The notes under the pieces: generated by a model | Databases searched by the model: none | What the model was told of the DNA's origin: nothing | What the model saw: only the letters and a program-made list of their open reading frames with translations | Part shown: piece by piece, positions 18,940 through 29,433 of the stretch | Numbering within the stretch: the first letter of the stretch is position 1 | Layout of the letters: the number at the start of each line of letters is the position of its first letter | NCBI GenBank assembly: GCA_021850135.1 | Contig: JAJZRV010000013.1 | Span: 1-35,587 of the forward strand | Direction of reading: 5' to 3' | Source: Pseudomonadota bacterium | Lineage (GTDB): Bacteria; Pseudomonadota; Gammaproteobacteria; Burkholderiales; Ferrovaceae | Length of the DNA stretch: 35,587 nucleotides | Program-made: the position numbers and the translations under genes

Positions 18940-19323
18940 ATGACCAAATCCATCGTTTCCACTGCCGATGCACCGAGCGCCATCGGGACGTACTCCCAGG
19001 CTGTACGCGTCGGCGACACCGTCTATCTGTCCGGCCAAATCGGGCTGGACCCGGGTTCCATGACGTTGGTGGAGGGGATTGATGCCCAGATCGTGCGCGT
19101 CCTCGACAACCTGAAGGCCGTCGCCCAGGCGGCGGGTGGCGACCTCGGCGACCTGGTTCGCGTCACGGTCTTCCTGACCGATTTGGCGCATTTTGCCAAG
19201 GTCAATGAAGCAATGGCCCGGTATTTCTCGCCGCCCTTCCCGGCGCGCGCCGCCGTGGGGGTGGCTTCCCTGCCGCGCGGTGCCCTGGTGGAAATTGATG
19301 GGGTCATGGTCCTCGGCCACTGA
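18940..19323 (+). CDS. ridA: RidA-family enamine/imine deaminase
   Basis: RidA hydrolyses reactive enamine/imine intermediates (for example 2-aminoacrylate) released by PLP enzymes. The 127-residue product is full length. It has [21 protein letters not shown] near the N-terminus and the catalytic arginine in [20 protein letters not shown] near the C-terminus. AAGAGGA lies 4-5 nt before the ATG. It sits between spoT and recG, a position often seen in betaproteobacteria. Confidence 0.94.
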   Translation: MTKSIVSTADAPSAIGTYSQAVRVGDTVYLSGQIGLDPGSMTLVEGIDAQIVRVLDNLKAVAQAAGGDLGDLVRVTVFLTDLAHFAKVNEAMARYFSPPFPARAAVGVASLPRGALVEIDGVMVLGH

Positions 19324-19331
19324 GTGGATCG

Positions 19332-21380
19332 ATGTCTTCCCTGCAGGACATGGGGATTGCGCCGACCACCCTGTCCCGCCTCAGCAAGCTGGGCATTCGA
19401 ACGCAGTTTGACCTCATCCTCCATCTTCCTTTGCGTTATGACGATGAAACGCGCATTGTGCAGATCAGCGACCTGTTCTATGGTCAGACCGGATGCCTGG
19501 AAGTCGAGGTCATGGATACCGAGGTTCAGTATCGTCCCAAACGGACGCTGCGCGTTCGGGTACGCGATTCAAGCGGCGAGATCACATTACGGTTTTTGAA
19601 TTTTTATGGCAGCCAGTTGCGGCAGATGGCTGCCGGGACCCGATTGCGTCTTTTGGGCGAGCTGCGGCAAGGCCGCCAGGGTTCGGAAATGATCCACCCC
19701 AAATATCAGGTCATCGGTGAAGCCGTCCCCTTGCCGCAAACGCTCACGCCCGTCTATCCCACGACCGCCGGCCTGTCGCAAGTCACTCTGAGACGCTGCA
19801 TCAACCTGGCTATGGACCGCCTGGATCTGTCCGATACTCTGCCTGATGCGTTGCGCGACGCGCTGCAGCTTGCCCCGTTTGCGGACAGCGTGAAACTGCT
19901 GCACCATCCCCATGCCGGGGTATCGCAACAACAGCTGGACCAACGCACGCACCCTGCCTGGCGCAGGCTCAAGTTCGACGAGCTGCTGGCGCAGCAGATC
20001 TCCATGCGTCTTCATCATCGCGAACGCCTCGCACTGCGTGCACCTGCCTTTGCCGCTTTCGAACAGCAACGCGAACGGTTTTTGCAAAGTTTGCCGTTCA
20101 CTCTGACCCAGGCCCAGAACCGGGTCCTGCAAGAAATCGAGTCCGATCTTTCGCGTACACACCCCATGCACCGCCTGCTGCAAGGCGATGTGGGCAGCGG
20201 GAAAACCGTCGTGGCTGCCCTGGCCTGCCTGCGTGCCATCGCCGCAGGATTTCAGGCGGCCCTGATGGCGCCCACCGAAATTCTGACTGAACAGCATTTT
20301 CGAAAAATCGAGCAGCTCCTGCAGCCCATGGGCATTTCCACCGTATGGATCACCAGCAGTCTGCGCAAGAAGGAAAAGGAGGCTGCGCTGCAACAGGTCG
20401 CCTCGGGCACGGCGCAACTCGTGGTCGGGACCCATGCCCTGATCCAGGGCCCCGTGGTTTTCAAGGCATTGGGGCTTGTCGTCATCGATGAACAGCACCG
20501 TTTTGGCGTGGAACAGCGACTCGCCCTGCGCAAGAAAGCTGATCGGGGGGGGCATGGCCAGCCGCACCAGTTGATGATGAGCGCGACCCCCATTCCCCGG
20601 ACGCTCAGCATGAGCTATTTCGCCGACCTCGATGTTTCCGTCATTGACGAGCTGCCGGCCGGGCGCAAGCCCATCGTCACGAAACTGATCAACGATGCGA
20701 GAAGGGATGCCGTCATTGCGCGGATTCGCGAAACCTGTCTGCAGGGAGGGCAAGCCTACTGGGTCTGCCCCCTGATTGAAGAGTCCGAAGCCCTGCAGTT
20801 GCAAACCGCGGTGGAAACCTTTGAGCGTATTTCCAGCATTTTTCCGGAGCTTCGAACGGCGCTGATTCACGGGCGCCTCTCCCCTGCCGAAAAGTCAGAA
20901 ATCATGCGCCAGTTTTCCAGCGGTGCGCTGCAGTTGCTGGTTGCGACGACCGTCATTGAAGTTGGCGTGGACGTCCCCAATGCCTCCATCATGGTCATTG
21001 AACACGCCGAGCGCATGGGACTCGCCCAGCTTCACCAGCTTCGCGGCCGGGTGGGGCGTGGCGCCACCCAGGGGTTTTGCGTGCTGCTGTATCACCCGCC
21101 TCTTTCAGCGCTTGCGCGTGCGCGCCTCAGGATCATCTTCGAACAAACGGACGGCTTCGAAATCGCGCGTCAGGACCTCATGATTCGTGGCCCTGGCGAA
21201 TATTTCGGCGCGCGCCAAAGCGGCACGCCGCTGCTGCGCTTTGCAGACCTTGAGCAGGACGAGGATTTATTGCAGCATGCAAGACGCTGGGCTGATCTAT
21301 GGATCACCCGCGACATCGATGGCGCCCGGCGACATCTGGACCGCTGGTTGTCGTCACGACAGGAATTTCTAACAGCATGA
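19332..21380 (+). CDS. recG: ATP-dependent DNA helicase RecG
   Basis: RecG is a branch-migrating helicase that regresses stalled forks and processes Holliday junctions. The 682-residue product has an N-terminal wedge/OB domain, Walker A GDVGSGKT from residue 285, and the DEQH box at 386-389. Helicase motifs include MSATPIPRTL and the C-terminal QLRGRVGRG, with the RecG-specific IRGPGEYFGARQSG. The gene contains a run of eight G at 20545-20552. It overlaps ubiA by an ATGA. Confidence 0.97.
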   Translation: MSSLQDMGIAPTTLSRLSKLGIRTQFDLILHLPLRYDDETRIVQISDLFYGQTGCLEVEVMDTEVQYRPKRTLRVRVRDSSGEITLRFLNFYGSQLRQMAAGTRLRLLGELRQGRQGSEMIHPKYQVIGEAVPLPQTLTPVYPTTAGLSQVTLRRCINLAMDRLDLSDTLPDALRDALQLAPFADSVKLLHHPHAGVSQQQLDQRTHPAWRRLKFDELLAQQISMRLHHRERLALRAPAFAAFEQQRERFLQSLPFTLTQAQNRVLQEIESDLSRTHPMHRLLQGDVGSGKTVVAALACLRAIAAGFQAALMAPTEILTEQHFRKIEQLLQPMGISTVWITSSLRKKEKEAALQQVASGTAQLVVGTHALIQGPVVFKALGLVVIDEQHRFGVEQRLALRKKADRGGHGQPHQLMMSATPIPRTLSMSYFADLDVSVIDELPAGRKPIVTKLINDARRDAVIARIRETCLQGGQAYWVCPLIEESEALQLQTAVETFERISSIFPELRTALIHGRLSPAEKSEIMRQFSSGALQLLVATTVIEVGVDVPNASIMVIEHAERMGLAQLHQLRGRVGRGATQGFCVLLYHPPLSALARARLRIIFEQTDGFEIARQDLMIRGPGEYFGARQSGTPLLRFADLEQDEDLLQHARRWADLWITRDIDGARRHLDRWLSSRQEFLTA

Positions 21381-22237
21381 AACGGTTGAACGCCTACTGG
21401 CGCCTGATGCGCCTCGACAAGCCCATCGGGACCTTGCTGCTGCTTTGGCCCACGTTATGGGCACTGTGGTTAGCCAGCCACGGCCACCCCTCCCTGACCA
21501 ATGTCGCAGTTTTTGTACTGGGCACGCTGTTGATGCGTTCTGCGGGCTGCGTCATGAACGATCTTGCAGACCGCAGGATCGATCCTCATGTTGCCAGGAC
21601 CAGTCAGCGGCCCCTGGCCACAGGAGAGGTCACCCCGCGCGAAGCCCTGATATTGGCCATCTTGCTCAGCTTGGTCGCCTTTGCCCTGGTATTGACGCGT
21701 AACGCGCTCACATTGGCGCTGTCCCTGCCTGCGTTGTTTCTGGCGGGCAGCTATCCTTTGACGAAACGATTTTTTCCCCTGCCGCAAGCCTACCTGGGCA
21801 TTGCCTTCGGATTTGGCATTCCCATGGCATTTGCCGCAGTAAGCGGTACCGTCCCTCTCCTTGCCGGCAAACTGATGCTGGCCAATCTGTTCTGGACGAT
21901 TGCTTACGACACCGAGTACGCCATGGTGGATCGGGACGACGACGTTCGCCTTGGGATTCATTCCTCGGCATTGTTGTTCGGGCGATGGGAAGTCACCGCC
22001 ATCATGGTGTGCTATGTGGCAGCCTTGGGAACGCTTGCGTGGGTCGGGGTTTCAGCGCACTTGGGGATCGTTTACGGCGCAGGGCTGCTGGTAGCTGCAG
22101 CCATTGCGCTCTACCATTTTTTACTGATCAGAACTCGGGACCGCACGCTCTGTTTTGAGGCTTTCCTGAACAACAACTGGTTGGGGGGGGCCGTATTTCT
22201 GGGGCTGGCCGCAGACTTGTTGCTGGCGGCCGGGTAA
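21377..22237 (+). CDS. ubiA: 4-hydroxybenzoate octaprenyltransferase UbiA
   Basis: UbiA is an integral membrane prenyltransferase that attaches the polyprenyl tail to 4-hydroxybenzoate in ubiquinone synthesis. The 286-residue product has multiple hydrophobic helices and both aspartate-rich motifs that bind Mg-diphosphate: NDLADRRID from residue 61 and DTEYAMVDRDDD from 178. It overlaps recG by an ATGA. ubiC, which supplies 4-hydroxybenzoate and is a frequent partner, is not next to it. A G8 run lies at 22183-22190. Confidence 0.96.
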   Translation: MKRLNAYWRLMRLDKPIGTLLLLWPTLWALWLASHGHPSLTNVAVFVLGTLLMRSAGCVMNDLADRRIDPHVARTSQRPLATGEVTPREALILAILLSLVAFALVLTRNALTLALSLPALFLAGSYPLTKRFFPLPQAYLGIAFGFGIPMAFAAVSGTVPLLAGKLMLANLFWTIAYDTEYAMVDRDDDVRLGIHSSALLFGRWEVTAIMVCYVAALGTLAWVGVSAHLGIVYGAGLLVAAAIALYHFLLIRTRDRTLCFEAFLNNNWLGGAVFLGLAADLLLAAG

Positions 22238-22244
22238 AGCCAGG

Positions 22245-22763
22245 CTAGAAGCCGTATTTCAGTCCAATGGAAAGCAGGTCAACCCCGGCATCGCCATTGA
22301 TACGGTTATACTTGAGCTGATAACGATCCCACCCGCCCTGAAAGCGCAGGCTGCGCGTGATATCGTACTTCATACCCAAGCCCATCATGTTGTAGGGCAG
22401 GGCATCTGTCAGCCCATGAGTCACGCTGTTGCTTGTTGTATCGCCGTCTGTGCGCACGCTGCTCAATTTTCCGGTGAAACCGAAACGATCGTTGAGAGAC
22501 AGGGTTCCGGTTCCACCGAGCACCCAACTCCGCGGGGCCGCAGAAAAGGCGCTTGCAGAACGCCCGGGCACCCCATCTACGCGATTTTTGCTGGACAGCG
22601 CGCTGCCATCAAAACCGGCATCCGAGTCCATCTCCATGGTCAAGGGCAAGGCACTGATGCCTGAAAACCATCCGGCCGATTCGGCATGAGCCCCCACAGA
22701 CAGTGGCGCAATCACCACGGCCAGGCAAACCACAAACAGTCGACTTGCTGTAAGGCGCTTCAT
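22245..22763 (-). CDS. Small outer-membrane beta-barrel protein
   Basis: This is a 172-residue exported protein. A signal peptide (MKRLTASRLFVVCLAVVIAPLSVGAHA) with likely cleavage after A27 precedes a domain with alternating polar/hydrophobic beta strands. Strand segments include SWVLGGTGTLSLNDRFGFTGKLSSV, YNMMGLGMKYDITRSLRFQGGWDRYQL and VDLLSIGLKYGF. The C-terminal phenylalanine is the outer-membrane assembly signal. The pattern resembles the OmpA-like eight-strand barrel family, without an OmpA peptidoglycan domain. Function is unknown. It lies 57 bp downstream of dacB in the same direction. Confidence 0.8.
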   Translation of the reverse strand: MKRLTASRLFVVCLAVVIAPLSVGAHAESAGWFSGISALPLTMEMDSDAGFDGSALSSKNRVDGVPGRSASAFSAAPRSWVLGGTGTLSLNDRFGFTGKLSSVRTDGDTTSNSVTHGLTDALPYNMMGLGMKYDITRSLRFQGGWDRYQLKYNRINGDAGVDLLSIGLKYGF

Positions 22764-22820
22764 TTATATCCGACCCTATACGCAACCCCAATCGGGATTC
22801 TCACGTTTCCCATATTACAC

Positions 22821-24302
22821 TCAAAAATGTGCCGTCGTCCAATGGGCATCTTCCTGCAACTCTTTCCCAATCCAGCGCAGTAACGCATCCTGAACAGGCT
22901 TTGATGCGGCTGCCTGGGGGTGATTCACCATCACAACCAAGGACAGGGGGCGGCCAGAGCGGGTCAGTCCGTAGCCGGCCAAGGTACTGACGCCTTCCAG
23001 GCTACCCGTCTTGAGGTGAAATCGCCCTTCCAGACCCTCGCCTGGCAGTCGTTTTTCCACGGTTCCATCCAGCCCGACCAGTCCCAACGAAGCGACGAAC
23101 TCGGGTTGATAGGGCCCTTGAGCAGCCTTGATCAGTAACTGGCTCAGGTGCCCGGCTGAAATCCTGGCCTGGCGTGACAAGCCCGAACCATTCTCCATGA
23201 CCAGTTCGGGAAACTTCAATCCTTCGCGCGCCAGGATTTCCTGGACTTTACGGGCGCTTGCCGTTGCGCTGGCATATTCCACCCCCTCGGTCCAGCCTAA
23301 GTCCAGGTACAGCGTCCTCGCCATCAGATTGTTGCTGAATTTGTTGATCTCGCGAATCTGCTCTGCCAGGGGTGGAGAACGGTGCATGGCCAGTAACGGC
23401 AGCCCAGCGGGGGCTTTTCCTTTCACCACTTTCCCGGAAAAGTGTCCACCCAACTCGCCCCAAATCTTGGAAAATGTCGACAGAATGTATTCATCATTCG
23501 ACAAAATGCTGTAAGAAAGCATTTTCTTGCCGCAACTTGCCACGTATTCCCCAGCCAGCGTGACCTGCACTTCCTGGCCGTTGTCGCTGACCTTGCGATC
23601 AAAGGTGGATTTCCAGTCTTCGGGGCAGGAGCCCGCCCTGGGAAGCAGCCTGTTTTCGATTTTCAACCCTGGAAAATCAAAATTAGGATTCACCAATACC
23701 CGCTCCCCCACCGCTTCCAGCGTCAGACTCACCGCCTTGAAACCCACCTGAAGCGCTTCGGGTACCGTGTTGTATGCGCGAAACCCCTGATGATCAAAGC
23801 CGTTGGGGTCCTGTGTACCCTCCTGAAACTTGCCAACATCTAGCACGAGATCGCCATGGATGTCGCGAACCCCCCTGATTCTCAATGAGCGCAGCAGGGT
23901 TTCCCAGTGCTCCAAGGTCAACCCCGGGTCGCCAGACCCTGCGATGTACAAGTTGCCCGCCAGGACCCCCGCCACAGGCTCTGCCCCCTTGATTTCGGTA
24001 TCCCATGTTTTCGTCGGCCCCAGGGCCACCAAAGCGGAGTAAGTCGTCACCAACTTCATCAGCGACGCCGGATTGCGCGGCACTTCCGCATTCCAACGCA
24101 GCACCTGATTTTGCGTTGCAACATCCTGCACGACAATGGATAGGGCCTCTGCGGGGATATGCGCCGCCAGCAGGGCCTGCATGACGCCTGGGGGCAATGA
24201 GGGCTCAGGGACGGTTTGGGCCACTCCGGTAGCCCCCCAGAGCAGGCACCACCCCAGGCCCAACAGGATGCCCCACCGGTAAACCACTATTGAAATCTGC
24301 AT
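22821..24302 (-). CDS. dacB: D-alanyl-D-alanine carboxypeptidase/endopeptidase (PBP4, DacB)
   Basis: DacB is a periplasmic peptidase that trims and cleaves peptidoglycan crosslinks. The 493-residue product has a signal peptide (to about residue 28, TGVAQ). The serine active site SLMK is at S80-K83, the SxN motif SNN at S323, and the KTG motif at K431. ATG 24302 is chosen because AAGGG lies 6 nt upstream; a TTG two codons earlier is possible. It diverges from groES. The groES -35 lies within its first codons, and the CIRCE operator begins 18 bp upstream of its ATG. Confidence 0.94.
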   Translation of the reverse strand: MQISIVVYRWGILLGLGWCLLWGATGVAQTVPEPSLPPGVMQALLAAHIPAEALSIVVQDVATQNQVLRWNAEVPRNPASLMKLVTTYSALVALGPTKTWDTEIKGAEPVAGVLAGNLYIAGSGDPGLTLEHWETLLRSLRIRGVRDIHGDLVLDVGKFQEGTQDPNGFDHQGFRAYNTVPEALQVGFKAVSLTLEAVGERVLVNPNFDFPGLKIENRLLPRAGSCPEDWKSTFDRKVSDNGQEVQVTLAGEYVASCGKKMLSYSILSNDEYILSTFSKIWGELGGHFSGKVVKGKAPAGLPLLAMHRSPPLAEQIREINKFSNNLMARTLYLDLGWTEGVEYASATASARKVQEILAREGLKFPELVMENGSGLSRQARISAGHLSQLLIKAAQGPYQPEFVASLGLVGLDGTVEKRLPGEGLEGRFHLKTGSLEGVSTLAGYGLTRSGRPLSLVVMVNHPQAAASKPVQDALLRWIGKELQEDAHWTTAHF

Positions 24303-24318
24303 GGACAACCCTTACACT
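24290..24318 (+). promoter_or_regulatory. Sigma-70 type promoter of groESL
   Basis: TTGAAA (24290-24295), a 17-bp spacer and TACACT (24313-24318) precede groES. The predicted start is near 24325, inside the CIRCE element, which gives a leader of about 60 nt. The -35 box lies within the 5' end of the dacB coding region on the opposite strand. Confidence 0.7.
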
Positions 24319-24319
24319 G

Positions 24320-24346
24320 TTAGCACTCGCACATACCGAGTGCTAA
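24320..24346. promoter_or_regulatory. CIRCE operator (HrcA binding site)
   Basis: TTAGCACTC at 24320-24328 and GAGTGCTAA at 24338-24346 form the perfect 9-bp inverted repeat with the exact 9-bp spacer of the CIRCE element. HrcA represses groESL through this site until heat stress titrates GroEL. It starts 1 bp after the groES -10 box. hrcA itself is not in the window. Confidence 0.97.
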
Positions 24347-24384
24347 TAATTACCTAATCAACCCTCTCGCAGGAGAAATTTCGC

Positions 24385-24675
24385 ATGAAAATTCGTCCGT
24401 TACATGATCGCGTGATTGTCAAACGCCTCGAAGAAGAGCGCAAGACGGCCTCGGGCATCGTGATCCCTGATACCGCCACCGAAAAACCGGACCAGGGCGA
24501 AGTTCTGGCCGTGGGTAAAGGCAAGATTCTGGAAGACGGTACGGTCCGCGCGCTTGACGTGAAGGTCGGCGACAAGGTGCTCTTCGGGAAGTATTCCGGC
24601 CAAGCCGTCAAGGTTCAAGGCGATGAGCTGCTGGTGATGCGCGAAGAAGACATCATGGGCATTGTAGAAGGTTAA
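24385..24675 (+). CDS. groES: Co-chaperonin GroES
   Basis: GroES is the heptameric lid of the GroEL folding chamber. The 96-residue product has [21 protein letters not shown] at the N-terminus, the mobile loop region ([15 protein letters not shown]), and the C-terminal [15 protein letters not shown] at 24371-24375 is 9 nt before the ATG. It is followed by groEL after 63 bp. Confidence 0.98.
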   Translation: MKIRPLHDRVIVKRLEEERKTASGIVIPDTATEKPDQGEVLAVGKGKILEDGTVRALDVKVGDKVLFGKYSGQAVKVQGDELLVMREEDIMGIVEG

Positions 24676-24693
24676 TCGATCACTTTATTTTAT

Positions 24694-24720
24694 GGTTCCG
24701 GGCGCCTCTGCCGGGAATCC
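24694..24720 (+). other. Intercistronic imperfect hairpin between groES and groEL
   Basis: GGTTCCGG on one side and CCGGGAATCC on the other can pair with two small bulges around a 9-nt loop, just upstream of the groEL ribosome binding site (AGGAG near 24727). Such hairpins mark processing sites between groES and groEL in some bacteria. Here the role is inferred only. Confidence 0.35.
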
Positions 24721-24735
24721 AAGTTCAGGAGTTAA

Positions 24736-26382
<1,647 letters not shown>

Positions 26383-26433
26383 TCCCGCAGTCGCCAGCGA
26401 CAAAAACCCTTCCCGGTTTTGCCGCGTCGCAAC

Positions 26434-26465
26434 AAAAGCCCGATGGTCCTCCATCGGGCTTTTTT
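26434..26465 (+). terminator. Rho-independent terminator of groESL
   Basis: A 13-bp perfect stem (AAAAGCCCGATGG / CCATCGGGCTTTT) with a TCCT loop is followed by more T residues, giving a six-T run at 26460-26465. Confidence 0.93.
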
Positions 26466-26631
26466 CACTCCTGCAGAACTCCCCCCCGTTTTGTACATGA
26501 GTCAAAAAAGCCTTTGAACTCCTTGAAAACCTGATTACTATTAACACGGCACTCACACCCTGACTGCCAAATAACGCGTGTGACACCGGTTGCCATTTTC
26601 GGAAAACACACCAAAAAAACGGAGGAAACCC
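26466..26631. other. Intergenic leader region of the actP operon
   Basis: This stretch holds a C7 run (26481-26487), the candidate promoter at 26514-26541 and the ribosome binding site of the 30-codon leader ORF. I see no conserved gene in it. A TGACAC...TTGC string near 26580-26593 has the wrong spacing for a sigma-54 promoter. Confidence 0.6.
26514..26541 (+). promoter_or_regulatory. Candidate promoter for the DUF485-actP operon
   Basis: TTGAAC (26514-26519), a 16-bp spacer and TACTAT (26536-26541) form a weak-to-moderate sigma-70 match (4 of 6 in each box). Initiation near 26548 would give a ~170-nt leader before the DUF485 gene, containing the 30-codon ORF at 26632. Confidence 0.4.
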
Positions 26632-26724
26632 ATGCATGTAAACCTGGCCCGGAAAGCAGGCACACCGCGAAATGCCCTTCAGGGAATTTCAGGACAAGTC
26701 AAAACAGGAGGCTCTCATGTCTGA
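26632..26724 (+). CDS. Possible 30-residue leader peptide upstream of DUF485-actP
   Basis: An ATG preceded by GGAGG (26621-26625) at 6-nt spacing opens a 30-codon frame. It reads MHVNLARKAGTPRNALQGIS, then [10 protein letters not shown]. It stops at TGA 26722-26724, 8 nt inside the DUF485 gene in another frame. The Shine-Dalgarno is as good as any in the window, and the overlap suggests translational coupling. I recognise no family, and it may not be a real gene. Confidence 0.4.
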   Translation: MHVNLARKAGTPRNALQGISGQVKTGGSHV

Positions 26725-27028
26725 ACTGTCAGCAAGCAAAATTCAAAACAATCCCAAGTATCACAAGCTGGTCGCGCAGCGCGACTCCCTGGCCTGGACC
26801 TTATCCGCAATCGTCTGCGTCATGTACTTCGGTTTCATTCTCATGATCGCATTTGCTCCGGATTTTCTGACGCAACCCCTGTCCACAGGCAGCGTCGTTC
26901 CCGTCGGCATGCCCCTGGGCGTTGGCGTCATCCTGGTGTCGTGCATCCTGACAGCCATCTATGTGCGTCGGGCCAACCACACCTTCGACCCCCTCACTGA
27001 CGAAATCATTCAGGAATCGCTCAAATGA
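26717..27028 (+). CDS. yjcH: DUF485 inner-membrane protein (YjcH-like)
   Basis: This 103-residue protein is of the DUF485 family, which accompanies acetate permease ActP. It has two transmembrane segments (about residues 24-48 and 64-84) and the family signature [19 protein letters not shown] near the N-terminus. Its role is unclear; it may assist the symporter. AGGAGG at 26706-26711 is 5 nt before ATG 26717. Its stop overlaps the actP ATG (ATGA), so the two are translationally coupled. Confidence 0.9.
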   Translation: MSELSASKIQNNPKYHKLVAQRDSLAWTLSAIVCVMYFGFILMIAFAPDFLTQPLSTGSVVPVGMPLGVGVILVSCILTAIYVRRANHTFDPLTDEIIQESLK

Positions 27029-28752
27029 GAACATGGAAAAACGCCTGCCTGGCAACCCTGGCCACAGCCTCGTCGTTGCTCACCCAGCTTGCCATTGCTG
27101 CCGATGTTGCAGCTCCGGCTGCGGTCGTTCCTGCAGCACTCCCCGCAGCGCCTGCGGAACCACCCATAAACTGGCACGCCATTGTGATGTTTATCATCTT
27201 TGTCGCCATCACCTTGGGAATCACCTACTGGGCCGCCAAACGAACGAAGACTGCCACGGACTTTTACGCCGCCGGTCGCGGCATCACCGGCCTGCAAAAC
27301 GGCATGGCCATTGCTGGCGATTACATGTCGGCAGCCTCCTTTCTGGGGATCGCCGCATTGGTCTACATGAACGGCTTTTACGGCCTGATCTTCTCGGTAG
27401 GCTGGCTGGTGGGTTGGCCGATCATCCTGTTCCTGATTGCCGAGCGACTTCGTAATCTGGGCAAGTACACCTATGCCGACGTAGCCTCGTTCCGGCTGCA
27501 ACAGGGCCCGGTCCGTACCATGGCTGCCATCGGTTCATTGATCGTGGTGATCTGGTATCTGATCGGGCAAGCGGTGGGTGCCGGACAGCTGTTGCACACC
27601 CTCGTGCCACAGATTTCATACAGGGAGTCCATTGTCATCGTCGGTACGCTGATCATTGTCTATGTCACCTTCGGCGGCATGAAGGCCACCACTTGGGTCC
27701 AGATCATCAAAGCGGGACTGCTCCTCGGTGGCGCCACCCTGATCGCCATTGGCGTCATGGCCCATGAGGGTTTCAGTTTCGAGAAATTATTCACCGATGC
27801 AGTGGCTATCCATCCAAAGCATCTGGACATCATGAAATCAGTGGTGCCCATTGGCGCCAAAGCCAACCCGATCGAATCCATTTCGTTGGGACTGACACTG
27901 ATGTTTGGTACCGCGGGCCTCCCGCACATACTGATGCGTTTCTTCACCGTCACTGACGCCAAGGCAGCGCGCAAGTCCGTGCTGTACGGAACCTGCTTCA
28001 TCGGTTACTTCTATATTCTGACCTTCATTATCGGTTTTGGCGCCATCGTTCTCGTTGCCAATAATCCGGAATATGTCACCGATGTCACCAAGAACATCCT
28101 GGCGCTCAAGGGCGGCGGCAGCATGCCTGCGGTCTACCTTTCTCATGCCATCGGCGGCGATCTCTTCCTCGGGTTTATCGCTGCAGTGGCCTTTGCCACC
28201 ATTCTTGCCGTGGTATCGGGACTGACGCTGGCAGGTGCTTCTGCACTGTCGCATGACATCTATGCCAACGTGATCATGAAGGGCAAGTCCACCGAAGCCC
28301 AGGAAGTCTGGGTCTCCAAGCTGTGCGTCATCGGTTTGGGCATCCTGGCCGTGCTCCTTGGCATCGCCTTTGAGAAACAAAACGTGGCCTACATCGTGGC
28401 CCTGACCTTCTCGATCGCGGCCTGTGCCAACTTCCCGATCCTGGTCCTGTCCGTGTTCTGGCGCGGACTGACCACGCGCGGTGCGGTGCTTGGCGGATAC
28501 ACGGGAATCTTCGGCTCCATCGGTCTGCTGATCATTGGCCCGACCGTTTGGACCAAGGTACTGGGAAATGGCCCTGCCATCTTCCCGTACGACTTCCCAA
28601 CGTTTGTCGTACTGCCTGCGGTCCTGATCGTTGCTTATGTCGCATCCGTAACGGATAACAGCGAAAGCGCGAAAAAGGAACGTGCGGCATTCGATGCCCA
28701 GAAGGTTCGCTCCGAAACAGGGCTGGGTGCGGAAGCTGCCGCATCGCACTGA
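27025..28752 (+). CDS. actP: Cation/acetate symporter ActP (SSS family)
   Basis: ActP takes up acetate and related short carboxylates with a cation. The 575-residue product has a cleavable signal-like N-terminus (to about QLAIA, residue 25), a proline/alanine-rich linker and about 13 hydrophobic helices. Sodium:solute symporter signatures include [30 protein letters not shown] and [15 protein letters not shown]. The DUF485-ActP pairing supports the substrate call, though related carboxylates cannot be excluded. A hairpin terminator follows, and the next genes converge on it. Confidence 0.92.
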   Translation: MRTWKNACLATLATASSLLTQLAIAADVAAPAAVVPAALPAAPAEPPINWHAIVMFIIFVAITLGITYWAAKRTKTATDFYAAGRGITGLQNGMAIAGDYMSAASFLGIAALVYMNGFYGLIFSVGWLVGWPIILFLIAERLRNLGKYTYADVASFRLQQGPVRTMAAIGSLIVVIWYLIGQAVGAGQLLHTLVPQISYRESIVIVGTLIIVYVTFGGMKATTWVQIIKAGLLLGGATLIAIGVMAHEGFSFEKLFTDAVAIHPKHLDIMKSVVPIGAKANPIESISLGLTLMFGTAGLPHILMRFFTVTDAKAARKSVLYGTCFIGYFYILTFIIGFGAIVLVANNPEYVTDVTKNILALKGGGSMPAVYLSHAIGGDLFLGFIAAVAFATILAVVSGLTLAGASALSHDIYANVIMKGKSTEAQEVWVSKLCVIGLGILAVLLGIAFEKQNVAYIVALTFSIAACANFPILVLSVFWRGLTTRGAVLGGYTGIFGSIGLLIIGPTVWTKVLGNGPAIFPYDFPTFVVLPAVLIVAYVASVTDNSESAKKERAAFDAQKVRSETGLGAEAAASH

Positions 28753-28778
28753 GCATCCATAAATCGCACTGAAAGGCT

Positions 28779-28816
28779 GGGGGCGGACCCGTCAGGGTTC
28801 GCCCCCTTACTTTTTC
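28779..28816 (+). terminator. Hairpin terminator after actP
   Basis: GGGGGCGGACCC (28779-28790) and GGGTTCGCCCCC (28795-28806) form a 12-bp stem with one G-U pair and a GTCA loop. TT-AC-TTTTT follows, an interrupted T-tract. It lies just before the stop of the convergent exonuclease gene. Confidence 0.75.
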
Positions 28817-29433
28817 AGGAGATGACGCAGTTTGACGAACATCATGGCCGTCATCAGGGCATCGTTGAGCGCGTCATGCTCTTCGCGCTCTGGCAACCGA
28901 AGGTCCTGCAGGATGTGGCTGAAGCTCAGGTCCACATTGCTGCCCGCATGCTGGGAAAACTTGTAGTCGTAATAGAGCCCCGAAACCTCGATTTTGGACT
29001 GGGGGAGGGGAACGCCCAGAAATGGCTTTACCAGGCGGTTCAACATGGCCACATCAAATTCCAGGTAGTACCCCACCAGCGGCCTGCTTCCCACAAAATC
29101 CAGAAACTTCTGAATGGCTTGCCCGGGATCCAGCCCATGGGCCACATCCATGCTGCGTAGGTGGTGAATCCGGATACTGTCTGCATTGACCCGCCCGGAA
29201 GGGCGGATAAACAGTTCCAGCCGTTCGCTGGTGATGATGCGCGCATTCCTGATCAATACGGCGCCGATGGAAATAATCTCGTCCCTGTTGCGGTCCAACC
29301 CGGTCGTTTCGCAATCCACGCTGACCCACTCGTTGGGCGGTGGCGGACCGAATAGCCCATCGTATTCGGGTCTCAGCAATTTTCTGCGATACCAGGCGCG
29401 TTTGACCCTTTCCCACATGTCCTTACAGCGCAT
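28807..29433 (-). CDS. DnaQ-like DEDDh 3'-5' exonuclease
   Basis: This 208-residue protein has the exonuclease III/DnaQ fold. Exo I is DCETTGL with D40 and E42, Exo II is GYYLEFDVAMLN, and Exo III is HDALNDALMTA with the DEDDh histidine. It resembles the proofreading epsilon subunit, but the ~30-residue N-terminal extension and the gene context differ from dnaQ. The preferred substrate is unknown. The ATG at 29433 overlaps the upstream DUF294 gene by 11 nt, so the two are probably coupled. Confidence 0.88.
   Translation of the reverse strand: MRCKDMWERVKRAWYRRKLLRPEYDGLFGPPPPNEWVSVDCETTGLDRNRDEIISIGAVLIRNARIITSERLELFIRPSGRVNADSIRIHHLRSMDVAHGLDPGQAIQKFLDFVGSRPLVGYYLEFDVAMLNRLVKPFLGVPLPQSKIEVSGLYYDYKFSQHAGSNVDLSFSHILQDLRLPEREEHDALNDALMTAMMFVKLRHLLKK

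Noticed and set aside
19587-20870. Minus-strand open frame of about 430 codons
   Set aside because: It is antisense to recG and shows no family motif.
26580-26594. Possible sigma-54 promoter before the actP operon (TGACAC...TTGC)
   Set aside because: Only 3 bp separate the two elements instead of the required 5, and the -24 GG is not present.
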